DNA of 64,000 nt, from the NCBI RefSeq assembly GCF_024199795.1, contig NZ_JANADK010000001.1:5022001-5086000 (forward strand), given 5' to 3'. A program made the position numbers and the translations under genes. The notes beneath the pieces were generated by a model. The model saw nothing but the letters and a program-made list of their open reading frames with translations. It searched no databases and had not been told where the DNA came from. Source of the DNA: Bradyrhizobium sp. CCGB01. GTDB lineage: Bacteria; Pseudomonadota; Alphaproteobacteria; Rhizobiales; Xanthobacteraceae. This document shows positions 16,538-25,459 of this stretch, piece by piece (position 1 is the stretch's first letter; every line of letters begins with the position of its first letter).

Positions 16538-17353
16538 TCAATCCACCGCCTTCACCACATCCGGCGGCTGCGAGGCATAATACGCCGCAGCCTGCTCGAT
16601 CTCCTGCGGCGTCATCGCGCGCGCGATGTTGCGCATCTGCTGGCTGATGTCGTTGCGCCGCTCGCCGGACGCGAAGGCCTGGAGCTGGGCCTTCATGTAG
16701 GCCTCGGATTGGCCTTCGAGCCACGGACTGCCGGTCTTGTTGTCGAGGCTGCCATGGCAGGAGCCGCAGGGCGCGATCCCGCGCATCGGCGCGCCGTAGA
16801 TGACGATGTTGGGCTTCGGCAGCTGCGGCGTCGGGTGATAGGCCGGAAGCCGCGGCAGATAGGCGTAATAGTTCGAGAGATCGGTGATCTCCTGATCCGT
16901 CAGATTGACGGCGAACGGCGACATCACGGCGTTGCTGCGCGCGCCGGTGCGGAAATCGTGCAGCTCCTTGTAGATCACGGCGGCATACTGGCCGGCGAGA
17001 TTGGGCGAGTCCGCGCGGCTGACGCCGGTCGGCCCGTGGCAGATCGCGCAACGCTGCGCCAGCGTCGCGCCACGGCCGATCGCCTCCTGGCTCGGACGTG
17101 ACAGCGTGTTCGACGTGAGCACGACCCCGGACAGGCGCTTGCTTTGCTCGGGTGCCGTGACGCTTGCCGCGCGTTGCGGCACGCCGGCGGCGCTGCAGAT
17201 CGCATCCCAGACATTGGCAAACTGCACCCAGGGCTGCGCGAAGGGCAGCACGATGAAGCCGACAATCGTGGTCACGATCAGGATCGCAGCGGTGATGCCG
17301 ACGCCATTCGTGAAATGGCGGTTACGAAAGGTAAAGAGGTCGCGCGTGCTCAT
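16538..17353 (-). CDS. dihaem cytochrome c, membrane-anchored (oxidase operon)
   Basis: 271 residues. One N-terminal membrane helix (about residues 18-40) anchors two c-type haem domains with CAICH (102-106) and CGSCH (196-200). The layout resembles cytochrome c4-type electron donors. The ATG overlaps the stop of the oxidase subunit I gene (ATGA), indicating translational coupling. The likely role is delivering electrons to the CuA site of the adjacent oxidase. Confidence 0.9.
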   Translation of the reverse strand: MSTRDLFTFRNRHFTNGVGITAAILIVTTIVGFIVLPFAQPWVQFANVWDAICSAAGVPQRAASVTAPEQSKRLSGVVLTSNTLSRPSQEAIGRGATLAQRCAICHGPTGVSRADSPNLAGQYAAVIYKELHDFRTGARSNAVMSPFAVNLTDQEITDLSNYYAYLPRLPAYHPTPQLPKPNIVIYGAPMRGIAPCGSCHGSLDNKTGSPWLEGQSEAYMKAQLQAFASGERRNDISQQMRNIARAMTPQEIEQAAAYYASQPPDVVKAVD

Positions 17354-18975
17354 CACTGCGCCCCCACATAGACGGCCGGCACCGATGTTCCTTCGGTCGT
17401 CGCCAAGGTGAAGATCGGGTAGCCGTAGTTGGTGATGGTCAGCGCGATCATCAGCACGACCCACAGCGCGTGTGTGTTGAGCGCGACCGGCACGGTCGCC
17501 GGCTGGTGCACGGCCAGCGCAAAGCGGTACGGGCCGGCGTCAACCTGGGGCGCGCGCATGCCGCGCGCCAGGATGACGATGAACATGATGCCCGACGCCA
17601 GCAGGATGAAGCCGCCGATCGCAGAGAAAGTGACCGAGAGCGCCTGCGGCGCGATCGCGGGATCGCCGAAGTCGAAATAGGCCATGCGGCGCGGCATGCC
17701 GAGAATGCCGACCCAGTGCCACGGGAAGGTCGTGACGATCATGCCGACGAACCACAGCCAGAGCTGGGTGCGGATCAGGCGGACATCGATCAGCTCGCGC
17801 CCGGTCAGATGCGGCCACAGGTCGTAGGCGATCGCAAAATACATGATCACGATGGCGCCGCCGAAGATCAGGTGGAAATGGCCGGTGATCCACTGCGTGT
17901 TGTGGATCGACGCATCGAGCTGGTAGCTCATGTTGATGAGCCCGCCGGCGCCGCCGAAGCCGAGCATGACGAACGAAAACGCCAGCGCCAGCATCATCGG
18001 ATTGTCCCAGGGCAGGGCCCTGACCCAGCCAAACACCCCGCGGCCGCCGCGCAGGCGCGCCGCGATCTCGACGGACGCGCAGATCGTGAACACGGTGAGC
18101 AGCGTCGGCAGCGCGACCAGCGCCGTGAAGGCCGAGTGGATGAACTTGAAGCCGGCGCCGACCTGCGGGTCGGCAAAGGTGTGGTGCATGCCGATCGGCA
18201 TCGCCACCACCAGGAACAGGATGAAGGAAATCCGCGCCATGCTGTCGGAATAGACGCGGCCGCCGATCGCGCGCGGCACGATGGTGTAATAGGCGATGTA
18301 GGTCGGCATCAGCCAGAAATAGACGATGGCGTGCAGCGTCCAGGAGAAGAACACGCGGGCGAGGCCGGCATCGATCGTGGCCTTCAGGCCTGCCGCAACC
18401 GGAATGATCTGCAGCAGCAGCTCGAGCGCGGCGCCAACCGCGGTCCAGGCCCACAGATACGAGCCCGCGACATTGGCGAACATCGCCAGCGGCACCGGCG
18501 CGCCGGGATGGGCCTTGCGCCAGACGCGCAGATTGATCGACATCAGCGCGACCCAGATCCAGGAGCCGACCACGACCAGCACGACGCCGAGGTAGTAGAA
18601 GACGTTGCCGATCAGCGGCGGGTAGAAGGTGTAGAGCACCGAGGCGCGGCCGAGCGCGACCGGGACCATCGCCATGATTGCGCCGGCCACGATCAGCCAG
18701 AAGCCGGCCCAGGCCCAGCGCACGCCGACCAGGCGCTGCTCCAGCGCGGACTCGCTGATGGCATAGCCGAAGCCCATCGCGACCAGCGTCGGGAAGACGT
18801 AGCCCATCACCGTGCCGTGCGCGGTCAGCGAACGGTAATAGAGCTCGGGATTGGACAGCCAGGTTCCGATCGGGCTGCGGATGAACATCTGCCAGGCGCC
18901 GAGCGTGAGCGCGACGCCGAATACGGCGAAGGCCAGCCAGAAATGCGCGAGGATGAGCTTCCTATTCGCCAACAC
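17353..18975 (-). CDS. ba3-type cytochrome c oxidase subunit I
   Basis: 540 residues with about 13 hydrophobic segments. The haem-copper core is visible: an early LTAHGTVMGYVFPT helix, a WTLHAIVYFWLMPTYIAYY segment with the CuB/Tyr region, MPIGMHHTFADP (the HH pair of CuB) and ITGHFHLIFGG (haem ligands). The sequence looks more like the B-type (ba3) family than the A-type oxidases. The GTG start overlaps subunit II by 14 bp. It reduces oxygen to water in the cytoplasmic membrane. Confidence 0.93.
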   Translation of the reverse strand: MLANRKLILAHFWLAFAVFGVALTLGAWQMFIRSPIGTWLSNPELYYRSLTAHGTVMGYVFPTLVAMGFGYAISESALEQRLVGVRWAWAGFWLIVAGAIMAMVPVALGRASVLYTFYPPLIGNVFYYLGVVLVVVGSWIWVALMSINLRVWRKAHPGAPVPLAMFANVAGSYLWAWTAVGAALELLLQIIPVAAGLKATIDAGLARVFFSWTLHAIVYFWLMPTYIAYYTIVPRAIGGRVYSDSMARISFILFLVVAMPIGMHHTFADPQVGAGFKFIHSAFTALVALPTLLTVFTICASVEIAARLRGGRGVFGWVRALPWDNPMMLALAFSFVMLGFGGAGGLINMSYQLDASIHNTQWITGHFHLIFGGAIVIMYFAIAYDLWPHLTGRELIDVRLIRTQLWLWFVGMIVTTFPWHWVGILGMPRRMAYFDFGDPAIAPQALSVTFSAIGGFILLASGIMFIVILARGMRAPQVDAGPYRFALAVHQPATVPVALNTHALWVVLMIALTITNYGYPIFTLATTEGTSVPAVYVGAQ

Positions 18976-19525
18976 AGCTCAGCCTCCCGCCACCCTTCGC
19001 ACGGTTTGCGAATTCGGTCTTGTCGATCACCTTCACCTTGCCCCACATGCCCTCGTGGCCGAAGGAGCAAAACTCCTGGCAGGGCATCAGATAGTCGCCG
19101 GTCTTCGTGAAGCGCATGAGCTGCTCGGAGATGTAGCCCGGCACCAGCATGGTGTTGATATTGGTGCCCTGGACCAGGATGCCGTGCACGACGTCGGCGC
19201 TGGTAGCGCGCAGCGTGATCGGCGTGTCCGCGGGCACCACGATGCAGGCCGGCGTGAAGGAATATTGCTGGCCGATCGCGCGCACCGTCACATTGCCGTT
19301 GGCCTCCAGCACGCTGCCGAGATTGCTTTCGACGAACTCGCCTGAGAGATGCAGCCGCGACGGGTCTGTGGTCTCGACGCGCGGCTGCGGCATGGTCGCG
19401 CGATGAATCCCGGCGAAGGCCGCGAGCAGCGCCATCATCACGATGATGATCACGGCGATGGTGGCCCAGCGCCGCTCGACGCGGGCGGCGACCTCGGCGC
19501 TACCGTGGGTGTCCTCGACGCTCAT
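18962..19525 (-). CDS. ba3-type cytochrome c oxidase subunit II (CuA protein)
   Basis: 187 residues. One membrane helix (about 21-41) is followed by a periplasmic cupredoxin domain carrying the CuA ligands H114, C149, C153, H157 and M160 (PCQEFCSFGHEGMWG). The short length and single helix are typical of ba3-type subunit II. The ATG at 19525 overlaps the stop of the 58-residue gene upstream; a longer open frame to 19573 has no support. It receives electrons from the cytochromes c in the operon. Confidence 0.93.
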   Translation of the reverse strand: MSVEDTHGSAEVAARVERRWATIAVIIIVMMALLAAFAGIHRATMPQPRVETTDPSRLHLSGEFVESNLGSVLEANGNVTVRAIGQQYSFTPACIVVPADTPITLRATSADVVHGILVQGTNINTMLVPGYISEQLMRFTKTGDYLMPCQEFCSFGHEGMWGKVKVIDKTEFANRAKGGGRLSCVGE

Positions 19526-19698
19526 TGCAGCGACCCGCGCGGCAGGAAGACGAACAGATAGAACGCAAGCCACATCGCGACGACGCAGGCCGTGGCGATG
19601 CCGGCGACCACGATCGCACCTGATGGTCCGGCGGCAACGACTTCCTCGACGGCCTGGTCGGCGGCGGCTGGGCTGGTCGGCGGATCGGAATTGAACAT
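19522..19698 (-). CDS. 58-residue membrane protein, likely oxidase subunit IIa
   Basis: Read directly from the minus strand: ATG 19698 to TGA 19522. The peptide begins MFNSDPPTSPAAADQ, has one strong transmembrane helix (about residues 28-52, IVVAGIATACVVAMWLAFYL) and ends FLPRGSLQ. The stop overlaps the subunit II start (ATGA at 19522-19525). Its position directly before subunit II and the single helix match the small subunit IIa of ba3 oxidases. The function is assigned by position and topology only. Confidence 0.75.
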   Translation of the reverse strand: MFNSDPPTSPAAADQAVEEVVAAGPSGAIVVAGIATACVVAMWLAFYLFVFLPRGSLQ

Positions 19699-19717
19699 GA
19701 TGGACCTTTGGCGGATC

Positions 19718-20956
19718 TCAGTTCAGCGGAGCGGAGCGCAGCTCGTTGGCCTCGCGGGCCGAGACCGGCGTGCCGCGATTGCCCCAGGCGGTGCGGATGT
19801 AGGAGACGACGGCGGCGACCTCGTTGTCGGAGAGGAGGCCGGCGAAGGGCGGCATGCCGTAGGGCATCGGGTTACCCTTGGTGCCCGGCGGATAGCCGCC
19901 GTTGAGCACCATGCGGATCGGATTGACCGCCGACTGCATCTCGATCGACTGGTTGTTGGCGAGCGGCGGCCAGTGCGGCGGCTTGCCTTCACCCTGGAGG
20001 CCGTGACAGCTCGCGCAGTTCTTGTCGTAGACGGTCTTGCCGAGGCTGATCAGCAGGCTGCTCTCGGTCGTCGGCAGCGCAGAGCTCGGCGGCGGCGAAG
20101 GCGAGGGCTCCGCTATGCCCTTGAGGTACACCGCCATCGCCCGGGTGTCCTCGTCGTTGAGATATTGCAGGCTGTTGTGCACGACCTCGGCCATTGGACC
20201 GTAAACGACGCCGCGCATTGAGACGCCGGTCTGGAGCAGGTCGGTGATGTCCTTGATGCTCCAGTCGCCGAGGCCAGCCTCGCGATTGGAGGTGAGCGAG
20301 GGCGCGTACCAGTTCTGCATCGGGATCAGGCCGCCCTTGAAGGCGTCCGATTGCGAGGTGCCGCCGAGCGCGTTGATCGGCGAATGGCACATGCTGCAAT
20401 GGCCGAGGCCCTCGACCAGATAAGCGCCGCGATTCCATTCCGCCGACTTGCCCGGATCCGGCTTGAATTCGCCCTCGCGGAAGTACAGCGTGCGCCAACC
20501 CAGGATGAGCTGACGGTTGTCATAGGGGAAGCGCAGCTCGTGCGGCTTGTTCTTCTGGCTCACCGGTGCGATCGAGCGCAGATAGGCGAAGATCGCGTCG
20601 CTGTCGGCGCGCGTGACCTTGGTGTAGGACGCAAACGGCATCGCCGGATAGATCAGCCCGCCGTCGGGAAAGCGGCCGCTATGCATGGTCTTGTAGAAGT
20701 CGTCGGCGCTCCATTTCCCGATCCCGGTATCGGGGTCCGGCGTGATGTTGGAGGTGTAGAGCGTACCGAACGGGGTCGGCATGGCGCGGCCGCCGGCGAA
20801 CAGGCGGCCTTCCGGCGCGGTGTGGCAAGCGGTGCAATCGCCGGCACGCGCAAGATATTCGCCGCGCGCGATGATGTCGCTCTTGTCCTGCGCCTGCGCT
20901 GCCGTGGTGAGCGCGGCGAGAGCGAGAAGCGTGATCGACAGTTTCGAGCCCATCAT
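19718..20956 (-). CDS. trihaem cytochrome c
   Basis: 412 residues with a Sec signal peptide (to about residue 22, AQAQ) and three haem motifs: CTACH (41-45), CSMCH (about 185) and CASCH (about 325). The arrangement resembles the cytochrome subunit of membrane alcohol/gluconate dehydrogenases. No such dehydrogenase is nearby; instead it lies in the ba3 oxidase operon, suggesting a periplasmic electron carrier to that oxidase. The start at MMGSK is preferred because it gives a proper signal peptide. The dihaem gene ends 8 bp upstream. Confidence 0.9.
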   Translation of the reverse strand: MMGSKLSITLLALAALTTAAQAQDKSDIIARGEYLARAGDCTACHTAPEGRLFAGGRAMPTPFGTLYTSNITPDPDTGIGKWSADDFYKTMHSGRFPDGGLIYPAMPFASYTKVTRADSDAIFAYLRSIAPVSQKNKPHELRFPYDNRQLILGWRTLYFREGEFKPDPGKSAEWNRGAYLVEGLGHCSMCHSPINALGGTSQSDAFKGGLIPMQNWYAPSLTSNREAGLGDWSIKDITDLLQTGVSMRGVVYGPMAEVVHNSLQYLNDEDTRAMAVYLKGIAEPSPSPPPSSALPTTESSLLISLGKTVYDKNCASCHGLQGEGKPPHWPPLANNQSIEMQSAVNPIRMVLNGGYPPGTKGNPMPYGMPPFAGLLSDNEVAAVVSYIRTAWGNRGTPVSAREANELRSAPLN

Positions 20957-20964
20957 CCGCCTCG

Positions 20965-21672
20965 TCAGTTGGGCTGGCTGCCGCAGCCGAAAGGCAGCGC
21001 ATAGGTGCCTTTCGGCACGGGGGCCGGGTTGGCGGGCGCGGGCCGCGTCGCGAGCCAGGCCGCAACGGCGGTCACATCGGCTTCCGTCAGATGGCCTGCA
21101 ACCAGCTGCATGCAGTCGGGCGATTTGGCGGTGCGCGTGCCGTAGCGCCAGCCGCCAAGCTGCGCGCTGACGTAAGCGGCGCGCAAGCCCAGCAGGCCGG
21201 GGATGCCGGGCTGCATGCCCGTGAGTCCCGGGCCATGACAGCTCACGCACGCCGGTATGTTGCGGCCGGCATCACCGCTGGTCGCGAGCAGCTCGCCCTG
21301 CGCCAGGACCTCCTTGCTGACCTCGCTCGGCGCGGGCGGCGGCAGCGGCGGATGCTCGCTGGCGAAATATTCGGCCATCGCCTCCAGATACGGATCAGGC
21401 AGGAACTCCAGCAGATAATTCATCGGCGGGTATTTGCGCCGGCCGCTGCGGAAGGCGAGGAGCTGGTTGTAGAGATAGCCGGCCGGCTTGCCGGCAAGGC
21501 GCGGGAAATAGACGTCGCTGGTGCCTTCGCCCTTGTTGCCGTGACAGGGCGTGCACGCCTCCACCCGCGCCGCCATCGTATCCGGCGGCTGGTTGGCCGT
21601 TTGGGCGGCCGCACCATCAATGGCGGCCAAGGTAGCAATGGCGATTGCCAGTGCAGCGTCGCGAGCGAACAC
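20965..21672 (-). CDS. dihaem cytochrome c (c4-like), first gene of the oxidase operon
   Basis: 235 residues with a Sec signal peptide (AAAQ near residue 24) and two haem sites, CTPCH (40-44) and CVSCH (about 141-145). The two-domain pattern is that of cytochrome c4. It is the promoter-proximal gene of a minus-strand run of six genes separated by overlaps or gaps under 25 bp. The leader upstream (21673-21780) is less GC-rich and should hold the promoter. Confidence 0.9.
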   Translation of the reverse strand: MFARDAALAIAIATLAAIDGAAAQTANQPPDTMAARVEACTPCHGNKGEGTSDVYFPRLAGKPAGYLYNQLLAFRSGRRKYPPMNYLLEFLPDPYLEAMAEYFASEHPPLPPPAPSEVSKEVLAQGELLATSGDAGRNIPACVSCHGPGLTGMQPGIPGLLGLRAAYVSAQLGGWRYGTRTAKSPDCMQLVAGHLTEADVTAVAAWLATRPAPANPAPVPKGTYALPFGCGSQPN

Positions 21673-21904
21673 GCCGTCGCCCTCCAGAAAGCGGACCGGG
21701 TTGATTCCCGGTCACAACGTAGAGCCGCATTATTGCGCCAGTATAGTCGCACGCAAGATGAGAAGGGAATGACGACGTTTGGTCGCGCTCTCGCACTGCG
21801 CATAATGGTCAATTTCGACAAATTTTGCGTGCTTTTTGAAAAGCAAACATGGGCGTGCAGTCTCGCGACGAATCTCGCCCGAGCTTTGCTTCATGGCACC
21901 GCCC

Positions 21905-22335
21905 TCAGGTGTCAGAGGGCGCAGGGAAGACCGGGTGCCGGCTGGCACCCGCGGTCCACTGTGCGTTAAGATGCGCTGGAAGAAGTTGCACAGCGGCATA
22001 CAGGTGAAGCCACAACAACCGGCCTTCCCTGCGCAGTGGTTTTACGGCTTATGCCGAGCTCTCCCCGGGGAGCGATGCACTATTGCCCCCGTCGCCTTGC
22101 GGATGATCGATGTGCGCACCCGGTCGGGCCGCCGCATCACCGCAAAGGCTTGACGCACAGACCCCGGGCGTCAGGACGACACGGTTTTGCCGTACGCGAA
22201 AGCTGCACCGGTCGTGTGCGCGCGGTGTTCGCTCACGGTTTCCCGCCCTGCGATAGCCTTCGCGCCGGTGCTGCCTGCGTCCACCACCACTCATCCCGCG
22301 CTTCGTGACGATCGCGATGCGCCCCTCTGACCGGG
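21905..22335. repeat. ~430-bp dispersed non-coding element
   Basis: Starts near AGGTGTCAGAGGGCGCAGGG and ends near GCGATGCGCCCCTCTGA. It contains several short inverted repeats, such as GGGTGCC-GGCT-GGCACCC at 21941-21960 and GACCCCGGGCGTC near 22160. From memory, close copies occur many times in Bradyrhizobium genomes, usually between genes; that cannot be shown from this window, which has one copy. No protein-coding signature is seen. Confidence 0.55.
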
Positions 22336-22404
22336 ATGAGGTGGCGCGACAATGCGACAAATCGGAAATTCGGTAAAGTGGAATATTTTTGCCGGCGGTG
22401 ATTG

Positions 22405-22435
22405 ACCCGGCAGATGGGTGTTTTGCCCATCGGGT
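22405..22435. repeat. short hairpin element
   Basis: GATGGG (22413-22418) pairs with CCCATC (22426-22431) around a TGTTTTG loop. Outer ACCC (22405) and GGGT (22432) extend the stem past a small bulge. It sits between the 430-bp element and the GTAG-type palindrome. This looks like another dispersed repeat, though a terminator role is possible. Confidence 0.5.
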
Positions 22436-22448
22436 AACACAAGAGTTC

Positions 22449-22536
22449 GTAGGGTGGATTAGCCGAAGGCGTGATCCACCCTGTCTGCAGCCGCGGAAGC
22501 AGAAGAGATGGATTACGCTTCGCTCATCCACCCTGC
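22449..22536. repeat. palindromic dispersed repeat (GTAGGGTGGAT family)
   Basis: The arms GTAGGGTGGAT and ATCCACCCTGC are inverted with one mismatch. Internal GGATTAGCCGAAGGCGTGATCC and GGATTACGCTTCGCTCATCC form hairpins as in the copy at 1101. It lies about 100 bp before the MscS gene. Confidence 0.75.
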
Positions 22537-22638
22537 GGCACCGTTCGCGTCGAATGCATGCAGGTTCCCGATCGTTCTGCGCCGGGATCATTTCGCGCCG
22601 CCGCGAGTTTGCAACGGATTGTCCGCGTGGGAGGCCTC

Positions 22639-23412
22639 ATGACCGTCAATTTCGACACGCTGAAAGCGTCGCTGGTCCTGTATGGGCTGAACGCGATCTA
22701 CGCGATCCTGCTGCTGGCGATCGGCTGGTATCTGTCCGGCGCAATGCAGCGTTTCGTCACGCGCGTGTTGAACGTCGGGCACCGGATCGATCCGCTCGTG
22801 ACCTTGTTCGTGTCCAGCGTCACACGCTATGGCGTGCTGGCGGTGGTCGGCATCGCCGTGCTTCAGCTGTTCGGCATCCAGACCGCAAGCCTCGTCGCCG
22901 TGCTGGGCGCGACGTCACTCGCCATTGGTCTGGCATTGCAGGGCACGCTGTCCAATCTCGCCGCCGGCGTCATGCTGCTGCTGTTCCGCCCCTTCCACAT
23001 CGGCGACGACGTCGAGGTCGGCGGCAAGGCGGGGAAGGTCAAGTCGTTGTCGTTGTTCATGACCGAGCTGGTCGCGCCCGACAACACCCAGATCCTGTTG
23101 CCGAACGGACAGGTGTGGGGCGCGGCCATCATCAATCATAGCGCCTATCCCGGCACCGGCGAGGTCAAGGTGACGTTTCCGGTCAGGGCCGGATCGGTCA
23201 ATGCGCTGGCTGCCCAGATCCTGCGGGAGCTGCGCGAAGATCCTCGCGTCGACGATCGCGCCGCGCCGTCGGTCAATGTGTCGAAGGTGATTGCAGCCGA
23301 TCCCGCAGCCCCCGTCGTGGAATTGACCGTGAGCGCGAAGGTGAAGCCGTCCGACGCCGACGCGGTCAAGCAGCGCGTGCTCGATCACGCCAGCGCGCTG
23401 CTGGCGGCGTGA
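22639..23412 (+). CDS. small-conductance mechanosensitive channel (MscS family)
   Basis: 257 residues. Three membrane helices (about 10-35, 55-77, 82-110) precede the beta domain. The third helix carries the MscS pore signature with alternating Gly/Ala (GATSLAIGLALQGTLSNLAAG), then FRPFHIGDDVEVGGKAGKV. It opens under hypo-osmotic stress to release solutes. The ATG at 22639 has GGGAGG 5 bp upstream; the open frame extends further but into repeats. It is short but complete for the minimal MscS fold. Confidence 0.92.
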   Translation: MTVNFDTLKASLVLYGLNAIYAILLLAIGWYLSGAMQRFVTRVLNVGHRIDPLVTLFVSSVTRYGVLAVVGIAVLQLFGIQTASLVAVLGATSLAIGLALQGTLSNLAAGVMLLLFRPFHIGDDVEVGGKAGKVKSLSLFMTELVAPDNTQILLPNGQVWGAAIINHSAYPGTGEVKVTFPVRAGSVNALAAQILRELREDPRVDDRAAPSVNVSKVIAADPAAPVVELTVSAKVKPSDADAVKQRVLDHASALLAA

Positions 23413-23454
23413 GACGTCCCATCGGCAAGCGCAGCTTCGCAGCCCGGAGGGACT

Positions 23455-24066
23455 TCACCCTCGCGGCGAGCGCGGCGATCTGCGCTTCACCGCGTGCCGG
23501 CGCGGCGAGCGGGTCACGCGGGGACGCAGGCGTGTTGCTGCGGTGGCGCGGCGCGGCTTGGTCTGGGCCTGCGGGCCGCGAGCAAGATCCATCAGCATGC
23601 GCAGCGCCTCGACCACCGAGCGCTGGCGCACGGCGGTGCGGCCGATCGCGCCGAAGCGATGCTCACGGTGGATGATGCGGCCGTCGCGCGCGGCAGCGGC
23701 GAAGTGCACGAGGCCGACGGGCTTGCCGGGCGTGGCGCCGCCGGGGCCGGCGATGCCGGTGATGGCAACCGCGAGATCGACGCCGGCGCGCTCCAGCGCA
23801 CCGACTGCCATCGCGGTCGCGGTCTCCTTGCTGACGGCACCGAAATTGGTCAGCGTTCCAGCCTCGACCCCCAGCATCGCGCGCTTGGCGTCGTTGGAAT
23901 AGGTGACGAAGCCGCGGTCGATGACATCAGAGGAGCCGGGGATGTCGGTCAGCGCGCCGGCCACGAGCCCGCCGGTGCAGGACTCCGCGGTCGCGATCGT
24001 CAGCTTGCGCCCCCGGCACAGATCGAGCAGCGAGCGGGAGAGGGCGCGTGCGTCGCTGCCGCCCAT
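23455..24066 (-). CDS. CinA-family nicotinamide-nucleotide amidase (PncC type)
   Basis: 203 residues. The first ~160 residues are the CinA C-terminal domain, with the TAESCTGGLVAG motif near residue 25 and the AITGIAGPGGATPGKPVGLV block. These enzymes hydrolyse NMN to nicotinic acid mononucleotide in NAD salvage. The last ~35 residues are a very basic, Arg-rich tail (RRHAVKRRSPRSPRG) that is not part of the domain. It starts 4 bp after ispDF ends, so the two are probably co-transcribed. Confidence 0.88.
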   Translation of the reverse strand: MGGSDARALSRSLLDLCRGRKLTIATAESCTGGLVAGALTDIPGSSDVIDRGFVTYSNDAKRAMLGVEAGTLTNFGAVSKETATAMAVGALERAGVDLAVAITGIAGPGGATPGKPVGLVHFAAAARDGRIIHREHRFGAIGRTAVRQRSVVEALRMLMDLARGPQAQTKPRRATAATRLRPRVTRSPRRHAVKRRSPRSPRG

Positions 24067-24070
24067 GATC

Positions 24071-25252
24071 CTACACGCTCCAGGGCAGGCGGATGGTGGC
24101 GCTCGCGGTGGCCGCGATGCCTTCCTCGCGGCCGGTGAAGCCGAGCCGCTCGCTGGTCGTCGCCTTCACTGCGATGCGGGAGATGTCGACCCCGGAGATC
24201 TCGGCGATGCGGGCGCGCATGGTGTCGCGCAGCGGGCCGATCTTCGGCCGCTCGCAGATCATCGTCACCTCGAGATTGGCGATACGGCCGCCGCGCTGGG
24301 TGACGCGCTCGATGGCGTATTTCAGGAACTGGTCGGAGGAGGCGCCCTTCCATTTCGCGTCGCTCGGCGGGAAGTGCGAACCGATGTCGCCATCGGCGAG
24401 CGCGCCGAGGATCGCGTCGACCAGCGCATGCAGGCCGACATCGCCGTCGGAATGCGCGAGGAAACCCTTCGTGTGCGGCACGCGCACGCCGCAGATCATG
24501 AGGTGGTCGCCTTCGCCGAAGGCGTGCACGTCATAGCCCGTGCCGGTCCTGATGTCGCCGAGCAGGCTGGCGAGGCGCGCTTCCTCGCGCACGAAGTCTT
24601 CGGGAGTGGTGAGCTTCATATTGGCAACATCGCCTTCAAAGGTTGCAACCGTCAATCCCGCCCATTCGGCAATCGCGGCATCGTCGGTGAAATCGCTGCG
24701 CCCGTCCTTTGCCGCGCGACGATGCGCCTCGAGGATGACGTCGAAACGAAAGGATTGCGGCGTCTGCGCGATTCGCAAGGAGGCCCGGTCCGGCGTGTCC
24801 TCGACATTGCCGCCCTCGCCGGTGACCTTGATCGTGTCGGTGACGGGGACGACGGGGAGCGCCGCACCGGTGCGGCTCGCCGCGTCGATCGCGCGGGAGA
24901 TCACGCCTTCCGAGACGAAGGGGCGCGCGGCGTCGTGGATCAGCACGATGTCCGGCTGGTGCCTGGCGAGAGCTTCCAATCCGGCGAGCACCGAGGCCTG
25001 CCGGGTCGCGCCGCCGTTGGTCGGCGCCTCGTGCTTCAGGCCTGCGACCGCTTCCGTGAACATGGCGCTGTCGTCGGGGTTCACCACGGGCTGTACGGCA
25101 AACACGTCTGGGTGGCGGCTGAAGGCTTCCATTGCGCGATAGATCACGGGCACGCCGCCGATCTCGCGATATTGCTTGGGACCACCGGCGCCTGCCCGCA
25201 GGCCGCGTCCGGCCGCGACAAGGACGACTGCCGTGCGCTGTGATTTCGCCAT
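24071..25252 (-). CDS. ispDF: bifunctional IspD/IspF isoprenoid synthesis enzyme
   Basis: 393 residues. The N-terminal IspD part (to ~230) has the CTP loop [16 protein letters not shown] and makes CDP-methylerythritol. The C-terminal IspF part (~235-393) has the zinc site GYDVHAF and HSDGD and makes the cyclic diphosphate. The fusion is common in alphaproteobacteria. ATG 25252 is chosen because IspD begins right after it; a longer open frame to 25438 is rejected. It diverges from dusB, with about 200 bp between the starts. Confidence 0.96.
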   Translation of the reverse strand: MAKSQRTAVVLVAAGRGLRAGAGGPKQYREIGGVPVIYRAMEAFSRHPDVFAVQPVVNPDDSAMFTEAVAGLKHEAPTNGGATRQASVLAGLEALARHQPDIVLIHDAARPFVSEGVISRAIDAASRTGAALPVVPVTDTIKVTGEGGNVEDTPDRASLRIAQTPQSFRFDVILEAHRRAAKDGRSDFTDDAAIAEWAGLTVATFEGDVANMKLTTPEDFVREEARLASLLGDIRTGTGYDVHAFGEGDHLMICGVRVPHTKGFLAHSDGDVGLHALVDAILGALADGDIGSHFPPSDAKWKGASSDQFLKYAIERVTQRGGRIANLEVTMICERPKIGPLRDTMRARIAEISGVDISRIAVKATTSERLGFTGREEGIAATASATIRLPWSV

Positions 25253-25431
25253 AGGACTCAAATACTCAGTTGGTGATGAAGAGAGTCGGGGAGAGGGGTG
25301 ATTGCCGCATGCCTCTAGCACGGCAGGCCCGCAAAAAAAGGGGGTTTCCCCGGATTGTGGGAAACAGCATTTTGCTGCACTGCACTTGAAAGATTTGCAG
25401 AACTGTCTAAACTGTAGGCATGACGCTTGAC

Positions 25432-25448
25432 TGCACAAGAATTGTGCG
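25432..25448. promoter_or_regulatory. NtrC-box-like palindrome before dusB-ntrBC
   Basis: TGCACAAGAATTGTGCG contains a perfect 6-bp inverted repeat (GCACAA-GAA-TTGTGC) and matches 13 of 17 positions of the enteric NtrC consensus TGCACCAAAATGGTGCA. It lies 11 bp before the dusB ATG. Negative autoregulation of the dusB-ntrBC operon by NtrC is known in rhizobia, so the position makes sense. It resembles the palindrome at 1368. Confidence 0.55.
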
Positions 25449-25459
25449 CAAGATAGGTC

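Larger units (their letters stand above)
21673..22638. other. 966-bp intergenic region made largely of repeats
   Basis: No gene is supported. From left to right it holds the oxidase-operon promoter region, a ~430-bp element (21905-22335), a hairpin element (22405-22435), a GTAGGGTGGAT palindrome (22449-22536), and about 100 bp before the MscS start. Open frames across it (for example 22049-22591 minus) have no domain or ribosome site and follow the repeats. Confidence 0.7.

Noticed and set aside
17470..19110. 546-codon plus-strand open frame opposite the oxidase genes
   Set aside because: It is antisense to oxidase subunits I and II, with very high Arg/Asp/His content and no domain.
22049..22591. 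180-codon minus-strand frame in the repeat region
   Set aside because: It lies inside dispersed repeats, with no ribosome site and no recognised domain.
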